DNA of 64,000 nucleotides from Brotonthovivens ammoniilytica. Lineage in GTDB: Bacteria > Bacillota > Clostridia > Lachnospirales > Lachnospiraceae. This document shows, piece by piece, positions 44,001 to 59,000 of this stretch. The position numbers and the translations under genes were made by a program. Within the stretch, counting starts at the first letter, position 1, and every line of letters begins with the position of its first letter. The DNA lies in assembly GCF_025566885.1 (NCBI RefSeq), contig NZ_JAOQJQ010000001.1, positions 310,001 to 374,000 of the forward strand, written 5' to 3'. The notes below the pieces were generated by a model that ran no database searches, had not been told where the DNA came from, and saw only the letters and a program-made list of their open reading frames with translations.

Positions 44001-47000
44001 TTACCGGGGACTGGTTTCGGGCATCGGCATTGAACCTAAATATAAATGGAAAGGCTCACAGTGTGGTACTAGAACCGAAACTGCTGACTGTTTCTGCCAG
44101 CAAGCCGGGCTGTTATGAGATTGATGTGGAACAGCTGATACGGGATAACATGGAGCAGTATGCTGTTTCATATGCAAACGGCCAGACTAACTGGGAAACT
44201 TATATAAAAGCCTATGTATCCGGATTTGATATTACATTCCGGGCGGTGAATCCAACCCGGGAGGATTCAGGGTCTGTTCTGGAAAATGGGGAATATTTAT
44301 CTGTTGATAAAAAGAACGGATACGCATACTGGTATGATGGTATATATGTGGACCGGACAGAAGAGGAATTTAAGGATAATACATGGACAGAAAATTCCAC
44401 GCCTTCCTTTGGGAAGAACCCAAATACATTCTTTCACGATACCGAAGATTACTATTATCACAGATATTGGAGTCTGTATAACAGTGTAACGGCGGAATTT
44501 AAATCTGTTGATCCCAATGCGAATATTTATCAGAGCACGATTTTGACCAATTCAAAAAAATGGGATTACAACAATGTGCGAAATCTGACGGCAACGATGG
44601 TTACAAACGTTACTAGAAATCGTATAGCAGCGGATGGGCAGTCAGAAGTTTTTGCTTATGACAATGACAAAAATCCCAAAAGTCCTCTTGAGGTAGATAA
44701 GGATCATCTGCTTCCATATGATTATGTGGAATATACGGTTTCTTTTGGTGCAGAAAAAGATTCGCCAATTAATCTGAAACGCCCTGTTATGAACTTTGAA
44801 GTACCAAAAGGGCAGCAGCTTGTAAAGTGGGAAATTATATCAAATGATACCGGGATTCCGGATGATAAGATTACAGCTGTATTATCGGGGAATGACGGTT
44901 CAGATAAAACTGCTAGGCCGCTCACCGATTATTCACTGACTTCAAATGGCGAGCCTGCTTTTTACAGAAAGCTGACAGTTACCGCCGGAGAAACAGGAGC
45001 AGAGATTCCAAAGGGCAGGACCATTCGCCTGCGGATTACCACTCAGCTGACAGAAGAACTCAAAACAGAGAATAGTACATTTGAGTCCCAGGAACTGGAT
45101 ACGAATATTTGGGTAACGGCAGACCATTCCCATGCATATCCACAGTATTCTGTAGAAGAGCAGTCTGTTTATGGAAACAGCTCCACGTCAAAACTAGGGC
45201 AGTACCGGACAGACACGGATCTTGGGGGAAGTACAAAATATTCCAGAAATTATAAGGCTGCAGAAAAGGGAGGTGAGAATCAGATTTATGAGTCCCGCAT
45301 GGTTAATACTTTGAAATACAAAGATACCGAAGCTGTGAAAGTGGATTATAAATTTAAAGATGAAGAGTATGCTTATGATGGCCAGAAAGCAAGACTTCTT
45401 GTATCCGGAATCCGGAACGATACCCTCCATGCCCTTGACAGTATGACTGTCACTCTTTCCTTTCTGGATGCGGATGGTCTGCGGGGATTTACGCTGACAG
45501 AAAAACCGGAGATATCATATCCAAAGCTGCTAGCAGATGCGGCGTCAAAACCGGGAATTAAACTGGAATATTTCTGCGAAGGCGCGGACGACTGGACTGA
45601 GGCTGAAGATTCTGCCAGTGCAGAATTTTTTGAGACGGTAGAAAAGATCCGCTGGACCTATTATGAAATTGATGCCTATGGCACAGACCAGAAAGAATTA
45701 CTATTTGATGATGTCATTTTAAATGGAAAAGGAAAATACGAGGACATTCGTCCAGATCATTCTAAAGATTCCATGGCAGAAATCTATAATGCCAAAATAC
45801 AGGCTCAGGTTCAGCATGTACATCATAATGAGGAGACCAAGACAGTGCTGGATTCCCAGGAGTCCGTGACATTGGATAAAACGGCGGATTTAACGGAGAC
45901 AGCTGTATATAACCGGGATGTTTACAGGGAGAATCCACAGGTAGAGTTTTATACACAGGTTTTTGATCAGGAAGATCAGGCTGAAGCCTCCTATAAGCTG
46001 AATAAGGAGCAGAAAACCGGTTATCGTCCCAATGAGAAAATGTGGCAGAAAATTGTGCTGCTGAATCAGCATTCAGCGAAGAACGGAGTTCAGACGGCAG
46101 ATCAGGGTGTACTTTTAAATCCGGTCTTTTATGATAAACTTCCGGAATATTTATCTTCTGAGCACTTGGAGAGCAGTCAATTTAAAATTCGCTGGGAAGA
46201 TATTGATGGTAACCCTAAAAACCCGGATGCTGTTTTGAAGGTAGAAAAAACCCGTAATATAAGAGAGCATGATTATGGCGGCTGGATGTATTATCCGAAA
46301 TCCAATGCAGATACAACCGCAAATAAGAATATGAAACACTTTAGTGATCTTAAGGTTACGGAAGAAAATTCCAAAGAAATAGATTATACCGTTTATGAGA
46401 TGCGTTTTCAGAAAAAAGACGGAGCGGATGTCCGGGTTGAAGTAGGGGATACCATTGAGATCTGGTATCAGGTACAGGCTAGAGAAGACAATCTGCCTAT
46501 GGTTTATGTAGATGAAGACCGGGATCTAGGCACTGTTAAAGATCAGCATCCAGGTTATTTTCCAAGAAATGGAGAGTATTACAGTTATGATGAGTCAGTG
46601 GATTCTAACGGAGAGGCTTTTCCATTTGCTTCTTCAGGAACTGACGGGGCAAGAGCTATTACGAATCAAAACAGGCAGATGGATTTGGATTTTCTGCTTC
46701 ACGATATTGGGCTGTCTGCGGATAAAAATGAGCAGGTTGACCGGTGGGAGTTTTTAAATGGAAGCCAGACAAGGATACCGGGGAGTTCTCAGGATTATTC
46801 TAGTTGGAGAAATAATTATCTTGGCAATAACGGTGTATTGTTTGATGAAGATATTAACACTGCCAATTATCAGCAGAATGTAATCTATTCCGGGGATAGT
46901 ACAAACAAAAATACAGATGCGCTCCCTGAGAGACAGACGATGACAAATGGGAAAAATGTCAGGGACTGGTATCAGTTGATTTTGGCTCATCGAACGAGGT

Positions 47001-50000
47001 TTGGTCAGAACTGGGATGGTATGGATCAGAATCCTGACCAGATGCCTGTGCTGTGGAGTGAAACCAGGCTTCATTTGAATAAAGCCTGGCTGGTAGGAGC
47101 TAGTCAGTTTGAAGCAGGTAACTATCAGTATGAGGCTACAAGCGGGGATGGTCTTACGACTGGATTTGCAGCTCACCCAAACTACTCTGCAAATAAAAAT
47201 TATTATTCTAGTGACGGACAAGATAATACATATCGAAAACTAACAGATGACAGCAGGATCACAGCACTGGAATATAATGAAGATTTTACAATACGTCTGC
47301 ATGCATTAAACTATGGAGACTGGGATCTGGACGGTGTGGAATTTATCTATACGATGCCAAGAGGAATACGGCCGAAACTGAATGCTGAGGGGCAGATAGA
47401 CGGCTCTGAGGTAAAAGCACAGATTCTATCCACAGTGGCAGGTGCAGGAAAAGAAACCTATACTCCTATTGAGGAGCAGGATATTGAAGTGACTGTTTTA
47501 CAGACACCTGACGGAGCGGATGCGGGATATCGGGCTCCAGATAAAGAGCAGGATCCGTTGTGGAATTCGAAGGTAGATGATACTTATTATGCAGCCGGAG
47601 AAAATACGAAAGATACGCAGCCATGGGTGTTGAAAATTGTAGTGAAAAAGCCGCTGACAAAGTGGTTTAACCGGGGAAGTGCCAGTGGTTATAAGATACA
47701 GGTTGAGATTCCGGGAAATGTATATCTGACAAATGAGAATGAGCACTGGTACGACCGGGTGACAGTCAGGCCTTATACAGCACCGGACTCTGAGAATTTT
47801 TACTATTATCAGATTCTGGATTACGATCACTGGGAAGGTGCAGTAAAAGATAAAATGCGTCATAACCAGCAGTATGGCATGGATTATATGTGGTATGATG
47901 ACTGGAAGGATGCTTATGAATATACCAGCGGTTCTCCAAATACGCCTTATATTGACGGATATAATATTCAAAATAATGAGGTGCAGATTTCCGGCAGCGA
48001 TTATATGGGAACTGTTACCGATAACGCATATACTGCTTATGGAGATGCGGATAAAACAAATCTGTATGCTCAGACCGGTACAAGGGCGGTTATGAGGAAG
48101 CCGTTTGTCCGGATGTGGGCGACTATAGGCGATGATGTCACTGGAAATACCAGAGAAGACTATTATACAGACACAGAAGGAGAGCGGAACCAGCTGAATA
48201 TTCATGTGGAGAATAAGTACTGGCTGGATGAATATGCTCCAAATGCAGAAAGCAAGTACAGCTATCAGTATTCTAAATTTGTACATAATTATGAAGTGGA
48301 CGGCGGTTCTAGAGGAACATTGATTCTTCCGGTTATCACAAATATTCTTCCATATGGCGTGGTCCCTGTGGCCAAGGATGGTACGCTGTTTTCACAGAAT
48401 AATGATGAGAATGCTGTAAAAGAATTGAACTGGACACTGTATCAGAGGGATTTGACTGCCGGTGCAGATGTAAAGAGTGTTATAGAAGCACCGGAAGAAA
48501 AGGCAAAATATCAAGGCGTTGTAACTTATGAACAGGTGGAGTGCCAGGACAGTCAGGGAAATAGTACCGGGCAGACGCAAGGCCGCTATGTTGTACGGCT
48601 TATACCAGCCGCTGATGCAGATGGCAGTGCGTTTGAGAAAGAAGCGCGTATTGCATCGCAGAAAGCTAATATTTACTCCATTGATACCTTTACAGTGAGT
48701 GCTCCTGAAGCCGAAACAGATCATGAAGGACTTCAGAGTGAACTGTACAAGAATTATCAAAATAACCGAACCTATGTTGGAAGTAAAATAGATGGATTTA
48801 AGTACCTTGTAGACGAGGATATTAAAAAGAGCAGTGCAGAAACTACAAGCTTTACAAATCCGTATACGGTAGGTTCCTATGGACAGTTCCTTTATAATGG
48901 CCAGATACCGGATGCGCGTCTGGATGCAGTTCAAAAAAGTTATACGTACAATAAGACAAGCTATGAGAGAGGCAATCTGCCGGATGACAGATTAGATCAT
49001 ACATATGAAACAAATACGCCTCTGATTGGAGCGCTGAAAAAGTATAAAGAGACGGATACGCATCAGATCGAAGACTATTTATCTGTTAATAATCCGGCTG
49101 TTTTAAATGATACGCAGAAAGATTTTAATGCCAATGGACAGCTGACCTATACAGACTGGGACAAGACCCAGCCGCTGAGCGACCAGGGTATTATGAATAC
49201 CCTGAAGATCCGTACGTCTGTCCCGAGGCTTTCAGTGGAACATTTTGCGGCGCCGGATGCCGAAAGTCTTGGAGAAACTCAAGGGGGCAGCCAGCAGGAA
49301 TTTGAGTATTCGGATTCTGTATGGTATAGCGCTAAAATTACCAACAGTCCAATATCAGATCAGGATTATTCAGAAAAAGGAGCTGTGCATCATTCAAAAA
49401 TGGTTGTAGCCTTCCATTTGCCGGAGTCTGTACAGTATACAGGATCCGCAAACTGGAATGTGGAAAATAATGATCAGGGCTATATGTATAATAACCTGAA
49501 TGATTTTTGTCTGGAATATTATGATCCTGTGGAAAAGAAAACAATAATGTTAACCCAGAAGGAAATGCGGGAACAGGGATGGGGCGTTGAATTGCTGAAT
49601 GACTCCTCTAAAGAATGGGATCCTGCATCCTTAAGCCGCGACGGACAGGTTGTTACATTTGAAATTACAACCCCGAAGACATCTGGTTTTACGGATTATA
49701 ATTCCTATGTTGCAGGAGAAAAACCTGCAGGGTATTTCCCTTCCGGCAGCTGGATGAATTTCAAAATCCGCACAAGAGTGAATCAAGAGCCGGAAACAAA
49801 TGTGATGGAACAGCCTGAGATCTGGGAGGGGTACCGTTCCCAGGTGTATGCAACAATCCATGATACAGATGGAAAATATGCTCTGGCAGCTGACGGAACA
49901 TTTGCTAAGCCGGATGATACCGGAGCCGTTACTGTTCCGGCAGGAAATTATAACGGTTATGATATTAAAAATGCAGAAGGACATGCCTTTACGGAACAAG

Positions 50001-53000
50001 GGCAGCAGCAGTGTCTTTGGAATGAAAAGCAGGAAATTTCAGATGAAAAAGATACGGATGATTCTCTGATAAAGGACTATGACCGGGATCAGGAGTACGA
50101 TAGCAATTATGTAACATCCGGGTCAGGGGAAATTGCTCTGGTAAAACCTGCAGCTAGTGTTCGATTGGATACAAGTAAAATCCGTTTAAGGGTGAATGAT
50201 CCCGATTCAGATCGGTATATTATGGAGGATGCTCACGTAAGATCTGCTTATATTATGCAGATGCGGCTGGATCAGGCAGTCAATAAAACAGCAGCAGTAA
50301 ATACATTTATTGTGAATTATAATCTGCCATACTATGGGACAAATGAAGGGACCTCGAATCCGGCAGACGCATCCAATGGTAAGCCGATGAAGCAGACCAT
50401 TCATAAATTGCGGAGCGGTTCATGGGAAATTCCGGCAGATGCTGACGTGGATCAGGAATCCAGGGAAATATTAGAAGAACATCTGAAAGTATATGTTCAG
50501 GTATTGAAAAAGACAGATCCCTGGGCGGAAACAGGAAACTATTATCCGGGCCCGTCAGACAGCCAGGAGTGGCAGACAATAGGGAAAACCCAGGGATACG
50601 GACTTACGGAAAATGCAGTTATAGATTTTGAAAAAGACTATAAAGAACTGGCAGACAGCACGTATCAGGTGCGCTGGGTGGTTAAGTGTGAAAGTTTTAC
50701 CGGCGAGGATAATACAAAGTACAGTGATGTACAGGCGCCTGTTTACTATCCGGTACCAGCTGGTTTCCGGATGGATATAGACGCTGACGGAGATGATTCC
50801 AACGGAAAACAGGAAATGGATGATATTGATCCGGAGCGGTTAAACAGGGTAGAGGCAGAGCAGAATGTGCGTGATAACTGTGCCTTTATTGAGCTTCAGA
50901 CTGCGCCAAAAAACGATGATGATGGTGTAAACAAACATACCAATCATTTCGCAGCAGCATTTCCACAGTACGATGATTACAAATTCAGTCAGACTTCTGA
51001 AAGAGCCCGGGCAGGCTTTTATGTGGATCCAGAGGTTCCGGTGGTGGATCTTACCATTGATACTCTGTATTTTGGCGGAAGCATTCAAAAAGGATATCAG
51101 TGGGATTCAAATGTAATTGTAGATACCGGTATCAGCAAAGTATTAAAATATAAGGTTGGTTATGAAAGTATCAGTAAAGAGAAAGATCCTAATATTACGC
51201 AGGATAATGTAACGAACCCCAGCATTGCGGTAGCTGTTCCTTATGTTGACCGGTTAAAGCAGGAAGAGTTTCAGTATGCTGAATATCAGATTCCGGATGC
51301 AGACGGCAAATATCAGGGCGATTATTACCTGGGAGACCTATATGGAAATACTGAAAACGGAGGAGACAAAGTTGAACATAATCTGGACAACTATACACCT
51401 CTGTGGACATGGTATGTATTGAATGCTGATGGTTCTGTTCTAATGCCGGATGAACTGAAGAAGGATCTGGAACTGAAACAGGATCCTGTGTTTGTACGTA
51501 AGGCCATTGATATGACCACAAACCAGCGTACAATTCTGAATTTTTATTTTGAAGGACAGCTAAAGCCGGGCCAAAAGCTTATGGTGGAATTTATGGTTCC
51601 TATCGAGGATACAGATGGTAATGCTGTGCCAACCAATATGCTGCAGTGCAAAGCTTTTGGATTTAAAAAGGGAAGTTTTGAACCCCATATTCAGCCTGAT
51701 GGCAGTGCCTGGAATAATCTTGGCTATGAGTATGACAGCAATGACGTAAATGAAAACGGATCACAGAAAGATATGACGATTACCCGTTTGTCTAATGCAA
51801 TTACATTTAAGTCAACATCAAGTATTGTTCAGAATAAAACAACTACTACAGAGCTTGACAGTAATATTGACTCCAGGGCAGTTCCTGTTCCGGAAGGAAA
51901 GGATTATGAATTTAAAGCGTCTATGATTAATAAAAGTTCAGGTAACTCTTATGATGAACTTGTCTTTTATGATGTGCTTCCGGATACCGGTGATTATCAG
52001 ATTAAAAATACGGACAGCAGTACCGGCGCCAAAGTTCCCCGTAATTCCAAATGGCATGGCTGGATCCTTCCGGATACCATTAAGGTTGTGGATTATCAGG
52101 TACTGCCGGGAGGAAGTGAGACAGAAGAGCATCAGGTGGACCCGTCAGATTATGAAATCTGGGTAGGGCCCATGGTAAAACAGCCGGACGGAACAGTGCG
52201 TGTGGGTGATGTGTCAGATCTTCCAACCCAGGAAGAATTAAATAAAAAAGAAACTTATGATATACTGCGCAGCAGTACAGCCGAAAAATCCAGATATTTT
52301 GTTAAACTTTCTGATATACAAAATCTTCCGGAGGGCATGGAAAAGGAAACACTTGTAAAAAGTATCCGGGCAGTCTGGGTACAGATGAAAGATAATGTTT
52401 CCCTTGATGCAAATGAGCGGCTGAAATTAGTTTTCAGTATGCACAGTCCATTAAACCTGCCTGCGTATCCGGGAACTGTAAGTCTGTCATCGGATGAGAC
52501 GGTAAAAGATCCAAATCTTGAATATAATGAGACCGTTGCTGAATACAGCGGATGGAATACTTTTGTTTCTCATTGGGACAGCGACCGGATTGAGAATGTG
52601 AAAGCGGGAGTTTATGTAAATGCGCCGTCCGGGCGGGGGTATATTGGCAGTTATATCTGGAATGATGCGGATTACAGCGGTGTTCCTGATGATGGTGAGG
52701 GTGAATATGCAGCAGAAGAAAAAACCGGACGTATTCATCTTAAAAACCGGACCACTGATCTGGATTTTGACAAAACAAAGGACGATCCAGGTATTAATGG
52801 AGTAAAAGTCCAGCTGCTGACGGAGAATGGATATCCCTGCAACCGGGAAGGTGAAGCAGTGATTCCGGAAGAAGGACATGAGGGACATTATCTTTTAATT
52901 GATGAGATTACCGGACAGCCGATTCAGACGCCGTCTACAGATCATGATACCGTTTATCTGCACTCTAAACATGGCGGACCAGTGGAATTTGATACAGAAA

Positions 53001-56000
53001 GTGATTATTACGGAAAAGACGGTTATTATATTTTGTCGAACTTAAAACCCGGAAAATATAACTTAAAATATACATTTCCGGAAACTTATAATCAGTACTC
53101 TGTAACTACAACGGAACTAGGAGATACCAAAATTCCGGTTGCTGTTTATCGTGATGGAGAGTGTGTGTACAGCGGAGTGGAAACGGGCGCATCCACAGTC
53201 AGAGATTTACCAAAGGACCGTCTGGTAATACAGACTGCGCGGCCAGTTGAAATTTCTGCAGTTGATGAAAAAAACTTTGCCGAATACGATCAGAAGATGA
53301 CTTCTTATAATGTAGGAGTAGGACGGGCCTATACATACGGAGGAGAAGTCTGGCTGGATGAAAGCCTGGTTTCGGATGGAAGCGGCGGACAAAAAATTGA
53401 AAGCGACGGTTATATTACGCCTGGGGAGACACCGCTAGAAGATATCGAAGTATCTGTCTATAACACAAAGGATATGTCTGAGCCTTGTCTGGACGGGGAT
53501 GGAAATCCGGCAGTTTACAAGACGCTTTCTGACGGGCAGTATGAGTTCCGTTTAAAACCTGGGGAAGAGTATATTATTCGGGCAAAAGATAAATCAACAA
53601 AAGAAACCCGTATGCTAAAGCCTACACCGTGGACATTTACGAATAATCCTTTAGAGGCCGACAGTGATAATGACCTTTCGAAAATTGGCAAAGAGTATGA
53701 GACAAAAGCATTTAAAGCTGAGATTCCATTTGACGCATCAGGAAATCCGGTATTTGAAGACAGTACAGAGCAGTCTTTCAAATTTAACAGGAATATTGAT
53801 CTTGGGATGATTCATTCCGGACGGGGATTTCTTGGAAAATTTGTCTGGGAAGATGAGAATTACAATGGAATTATGGATGCGTCTGAGGGCGGAATGAAAG
53901 ATGTAACTGTCACGTTAGAATCTTATTATTATAAAAATAATCAGTGGTATCCAATTCCGGGAGGTTCATCAGAACGTACTATGACAACCAATGACGCTGG
54001 TGTCTATGTATTTGACAATGTCATGAGTTATTATCAGGCGGACGGACAGAATTATCTGACCGGATATCGGATGAAGATTGATCCAACTGTAAATGATAAG
54101 ATTTTCAAACAGTATGGCGTTACTCACTATCAGGCAAATCATGGTGTTCAGGACAGTGATCTGGACATTGCTGATGGAAATTATTATCTGAATGATGATT
54201 ATATTATTATTGCGGTAGAGGCAGATCAAAATTCGGTGCCTGAGAATACAGTTTCTTATCAGGGAAAGACTTATGATATCAGTGATGCAGAGACAATTCT
54301 GACCTATGATGCCGGCTTTGCGGCTTATGAGTACAGTGAAGTAGAAGGCACCATTTGGAATGACAACGGAAGTGAGGATCATTTCTATAACGGTATTATG
54401 GATAAGGATGAAACCGGGCTTAAAAATGTTACAGTATATCTGGAAACATATTATAAAAAAGCAGACGGAACATTTGAAAAGGTTGAAAAGGATTCGGCGG
54501 CAAAAAGGGCAGATGGGACCGATTATGAAGGTACACAGACAGTTAAAACCGATGATAATGGAGGCTATTGCTTTTCAAAGGTGCCGGTATTTCTTACGAT
54601 CGGCGGTGAAAAGAAGCTGTGTTACTATCGGCTTCGGGCAGATGTTCCGGATGGATATGGTGTAACCCGATATCAGCAGACAGCAGAAAACGGGGCATTG
54701 AACAGCGATTGGATTACAAATCAGTACGCCGGCTCTGAGAATTATTTGACATCGCCTGACGCGGGAGACTATTTCTTGGCTGCTCAAAAAACGGATACTC
54801 TGAAAAACTCTCCTTATGTATTGAATGATGGAAATACGTCGTATGATATCATCCATAAACAGGGCGATATTAAGGAGTATCATGGTGGCCTGCTTCGTTA
54901 TCCAACGGGAGACATTCAGGGAATCATCTGGGAAGACCGTAATTATGATGGGCTTCGAGACCCCGGAGAAGATGTCATGTCCGGAGTGGATGTAGAACTG
55001 CAAAGTTATTACTATGATGGAAGCCGCTGGAAGCCGGCCAATGAGGCTCCCATAACTCAGACCAGCAGTTCCACAGGGGAATACAGCTTTGAGAATCTTC
55101 CCACCTATATGGAAAAGGATGGCAGAAAATATCTGGCTGGTTATCAGTTAAAGGTGAATGAGTTACCGTCCGGTTATGGCGTGACTCTATATCATCAGGG
55201 GAGCGATCCGGCAAAAGATAGTGATCTTATGGCGGAAGACCTAAAACTGGTACAAAAGGGACAGTATCTGATTTTGGCTAAAGAAGCTGTCAGAAATCAG
55301 GAAGGTAATGAGTATCCTTATCATAGTGTAGAGGTAACAGATTCCTTCCACGATGGTATTGTGTACGACTTTTTAACGGGAAGAGATATCAGCGGGATTG
55401 ATGGAGGCATGGTTCCGTACCCCAATGGTCAGATTTCAGGAAAAATCTGGTCAGATGCTAATTATAACGGTATTCAGGATAATAATGAGACCGGTATAGA
55501 ACAGATAAAAGTAGTGCTGGAGCAGTATTATTATGTAAGCGAAAGCAGCACCTGGGAGAAAAATCCGGCCTTTTCTCCAAAAGATGACAGAACAGATATC
55601 TCGGGGAATTATCAGTTTGATGATCTGGATACTCAGGTAACAGTGGCAGGAAAGGTGTATCTGGCCGGTTATCGCCTAAAAGTAGACGGAGATAGCATTC
55701 CGGATAATTATGGAATTACCCGTTACCGCCAGGGAACAGATCGTTCCCTTGACAGTGATTTGAAAGTGGATGATTTGTTTTTAGTAAGGCCGGAGGAATA
55801 TTTGATTCCTGCAGGTGCTGCAGAGGAAGACACAGATTTGGACGGATCCCGTCAGCAGCTTGTAACAGTTCAGAATGCAGATGGACAGTCTGTAACATAT
55901 GATATGCTGACAAGGGCGGATATTTCCGGCCAGGATGGAGGGCTTGTAGCCTTTACAGAAGGATCTATTCGTGGTCTTGTGTGGGAAGATCTCAACTATA

Positions 56001-59000
56001 ATGGACTTCAGGATGAAAATGAGGCAGGACTTACAGGCAGCACATTGACGTTGAGCCGTTTTTACTATGACGGAAAAACATGGATGAAAGATCAGGGATT
56101 TTCAGACAAAACAACTGTTATCCGGCAGGATGGCCAGTATGAGTTTGATGGACTTTCCACATATGTTCAGATAGGCAGTAAAAAATATCTTGCAGGATAT
56201 CAGCTGAACATCGACGGAGTCTTAGATGGCTATGGAATTACCCGCTACCGTCAGGGTGATGACCGTCACAAGGACAGTGATCTGCGGGCTGACACATTAT
56301 CGCTGGTAAGAGACAATGAATATCTGATTACAGCAGATACTGCAACAGAAAATGCGGATGGCGGATTGTATCATTATACTGCGGTAGGAATAAAGGATGC
56401 AGATCAGAACCAGGTAGTATATGATATGCTGAAATCCCGCACTTACAGCGGCCAGGACGCAGGCTTTGCACCGTACAAGAAAGGAAGCATCACCGGAGTG
56501 ATCTGGGAAGATGCGGACTATGATGGAATCCGTGAGGAGAAAGAAGCCGGTTATAAAGGACTGGAAGTTGTGCTGGAGCGCTATTATTATGATGAAGCTG
56601 CCGGAAACTGGAAAAAGGATGACAGCTTTGGTGCCTTAACCAGTGAAAGTGATGAAAACGGCAGGTATGAATTTAAAGATCTGGAAGCCAGCATAAAGAT
56701 ATCTGGAAAGCAGTGTCTTGCAGGCTACCGTCTGTATGTGGAAGATCTGCCGTCAGACCGTGCCGTAACCAAGTACTGGAGAGGAGAGGACCGGGGAGCG
56801 GACAGCAACCTGATTGCTTCTACCGGCTCTCTTGTAAGAGACGGGGAATACATACCGGTGGCGTTAGTGAGAGATGAAGAGAAGCCGGCCAACAGTTCCG
56901 TGGTAGACCTCACAGATGTGGAGGGCCGCAGGGTAAGCTATGACATGCTGACAGCGGGAGTTGTAAGCGGTTATGACGGGGGACTTTCAGAGTACGATGG
57001 AGGAAGCATCACCGGAGTGGTCTGGGAGGATGCAGACTATGATGGAATCCGTCAGGAAAAAGAGAGCGGAATCAAGGATGTGTCTGTGACACTGGAGCGT
57101 TATCTCTTAAAAGAGGGCTCCTGGGAAAAGGATGAGACGTTTGCGGAGTATACCGTACAGACAGGTGCAGATGGAAGCTATCTGTTTGATGCACTGGATA
57201 CGCATTGTGTGATAGACCAGGTGAAATATCTGTACGGGTACCGCCTGAGGACAGACAAAGACAGCTTCCCCAAAGGAAGTGCAGTGACGCAGTACCGTCA
57301 GGGAGAGCGGACAGAAGCAGACAGCGATCTGATATACGAAACAGGTTACCTCACCGGAGAAGACGAATATCTGATTCCGGCGAAGAAGGCGGACAGTGAG
57401 TCTTATAAGGATCCGGAAAATATCGTAGAAGGATACGATGTGGTGCGGGGCTTAGAGCTGTCCGGTTATGACGGAGGCCTGGTGCTGTTTCCAACCGGAG
57501 TAATCCGCGGACAGGTATGGAGTGATGAAAACTATGACGGTGTCCAGAATGAGAAAGAACCGGGGATTGCCGGAAGAGAACTGACGCTGAGCCGGTATTA
57601 TTATGATGGAAAAGAATGGAAAAAAGATTCGTCTTTCCAGGATTTAAAAGAAATAAGCCGGACAGATGGAAGCTATGAATTTAAAGAACTGGAAACAAAT
57701 GTACAGATTGACAATCATGTATATCTTGCAGGGTACCAGCTGCGTGTAGACGGAGTGCCGGATGGCTATGGAATCACCCGTTACCGCCAGGGAGATAACC
57801 GGGAGAAAGACAGTGACCTGCGTGCGGATACACTTTCTCTGACAAGAGATGGAGAATACCTGGTGGCGGCCGGAGAAGGAACAAAAGGAGAGATCCCTGA
57901 TCTTGCCCAGGCAGCAGTTAAGACAGCAGACGGAGACGAAGCAGTATATAACATGCTGAAATCCCGCACTTACAGCGGCCAGGACGCGGGCTTTGCACCG
58001 TACAAGAAAGGAAGCATCACCGGAGTGATCTGGGAAGATGCGGACTATGACGGAATCCGTGAGGAGAAAGAAGCCGGTTATAAAGGACTGGAAGTTGTGC
58101 TGGAGCGCTATTATTATGATGAAGCTGCCGGAAACTGGAAAAAGGATGACAGCTTTGGCGCCTTAACCAGTGAAAGTGATGAAAACGGCAGGTATGAATT
58201 TAAAGATCTGGAAGCCAGTATAAAGATATCTGGAAAGCAGTGTCTTGCAGGCTATCGTTTGTATGTGGAAGATCTGCCGTCAGACCGTGCCGTAACCAAG
58301 TACTGGAGAGGAGAGGACCGGGGAGCGGACAGCAACCTGATTGCTTCTACCGGCTCTCTTGTAAGAGACGGGGAATACATACCGGTGGCGTTAGTGAAAG
58401 ACGAAGAGAAGCCGGCCAACAGTTCCGTGGTAGACCTCACAGATGTGGAGGGCCGCAGGGTAAGCTATGACATGCTGACAGCGGGAGTTGTAAGCGGTTA
58501 TGACGGGGGACTTTCAGAGTACGATGGAGGAAGCATCACCGGAGTGGTCTGGGAGGATGCAGACTATGATGGAATCCGCCAGGAAAAAGAGAGCGGAATC
58601 AAGGATGTGTCTGTGACACTGGAGCGTTATCTCTTAAAAGAAGGCTCCTGGGAAAAGGATGAGACGTTTGCGGAGTATACCGTACAGACAGGAGCAGATG
58701 GAAGCTATCTGTTTGATGCACTGGATACATATTGTGTCATTGATGGAACAAAATATTTGTTTGGCTATAAAGTGCGGGTTGAATTAAGCACAATTCCATC
58801 CGGTTATTCAGTAACCCGTTATCAGATGGGGGATGATAGTTTGGCAGACAGTGACTTAATTTATGACAGCGGATATCTTACTGAAAAAGATGAGTATCTG
58901 ATTACAGCAGTTAAAGCGGACAGTGAATCTGTAAAAGATCCTGGAAATGTTGTGGAAGGATACGATATCGTACACGGAACAGAGATTCCTGGCTGTGACG

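Noticed and set aside
47498..48286. 262-codon minus-strand ORF in the giant gene
   Set aside because: Ile-rich antisense shadow of an Asp/Asn/Tyr-rich coding frame.
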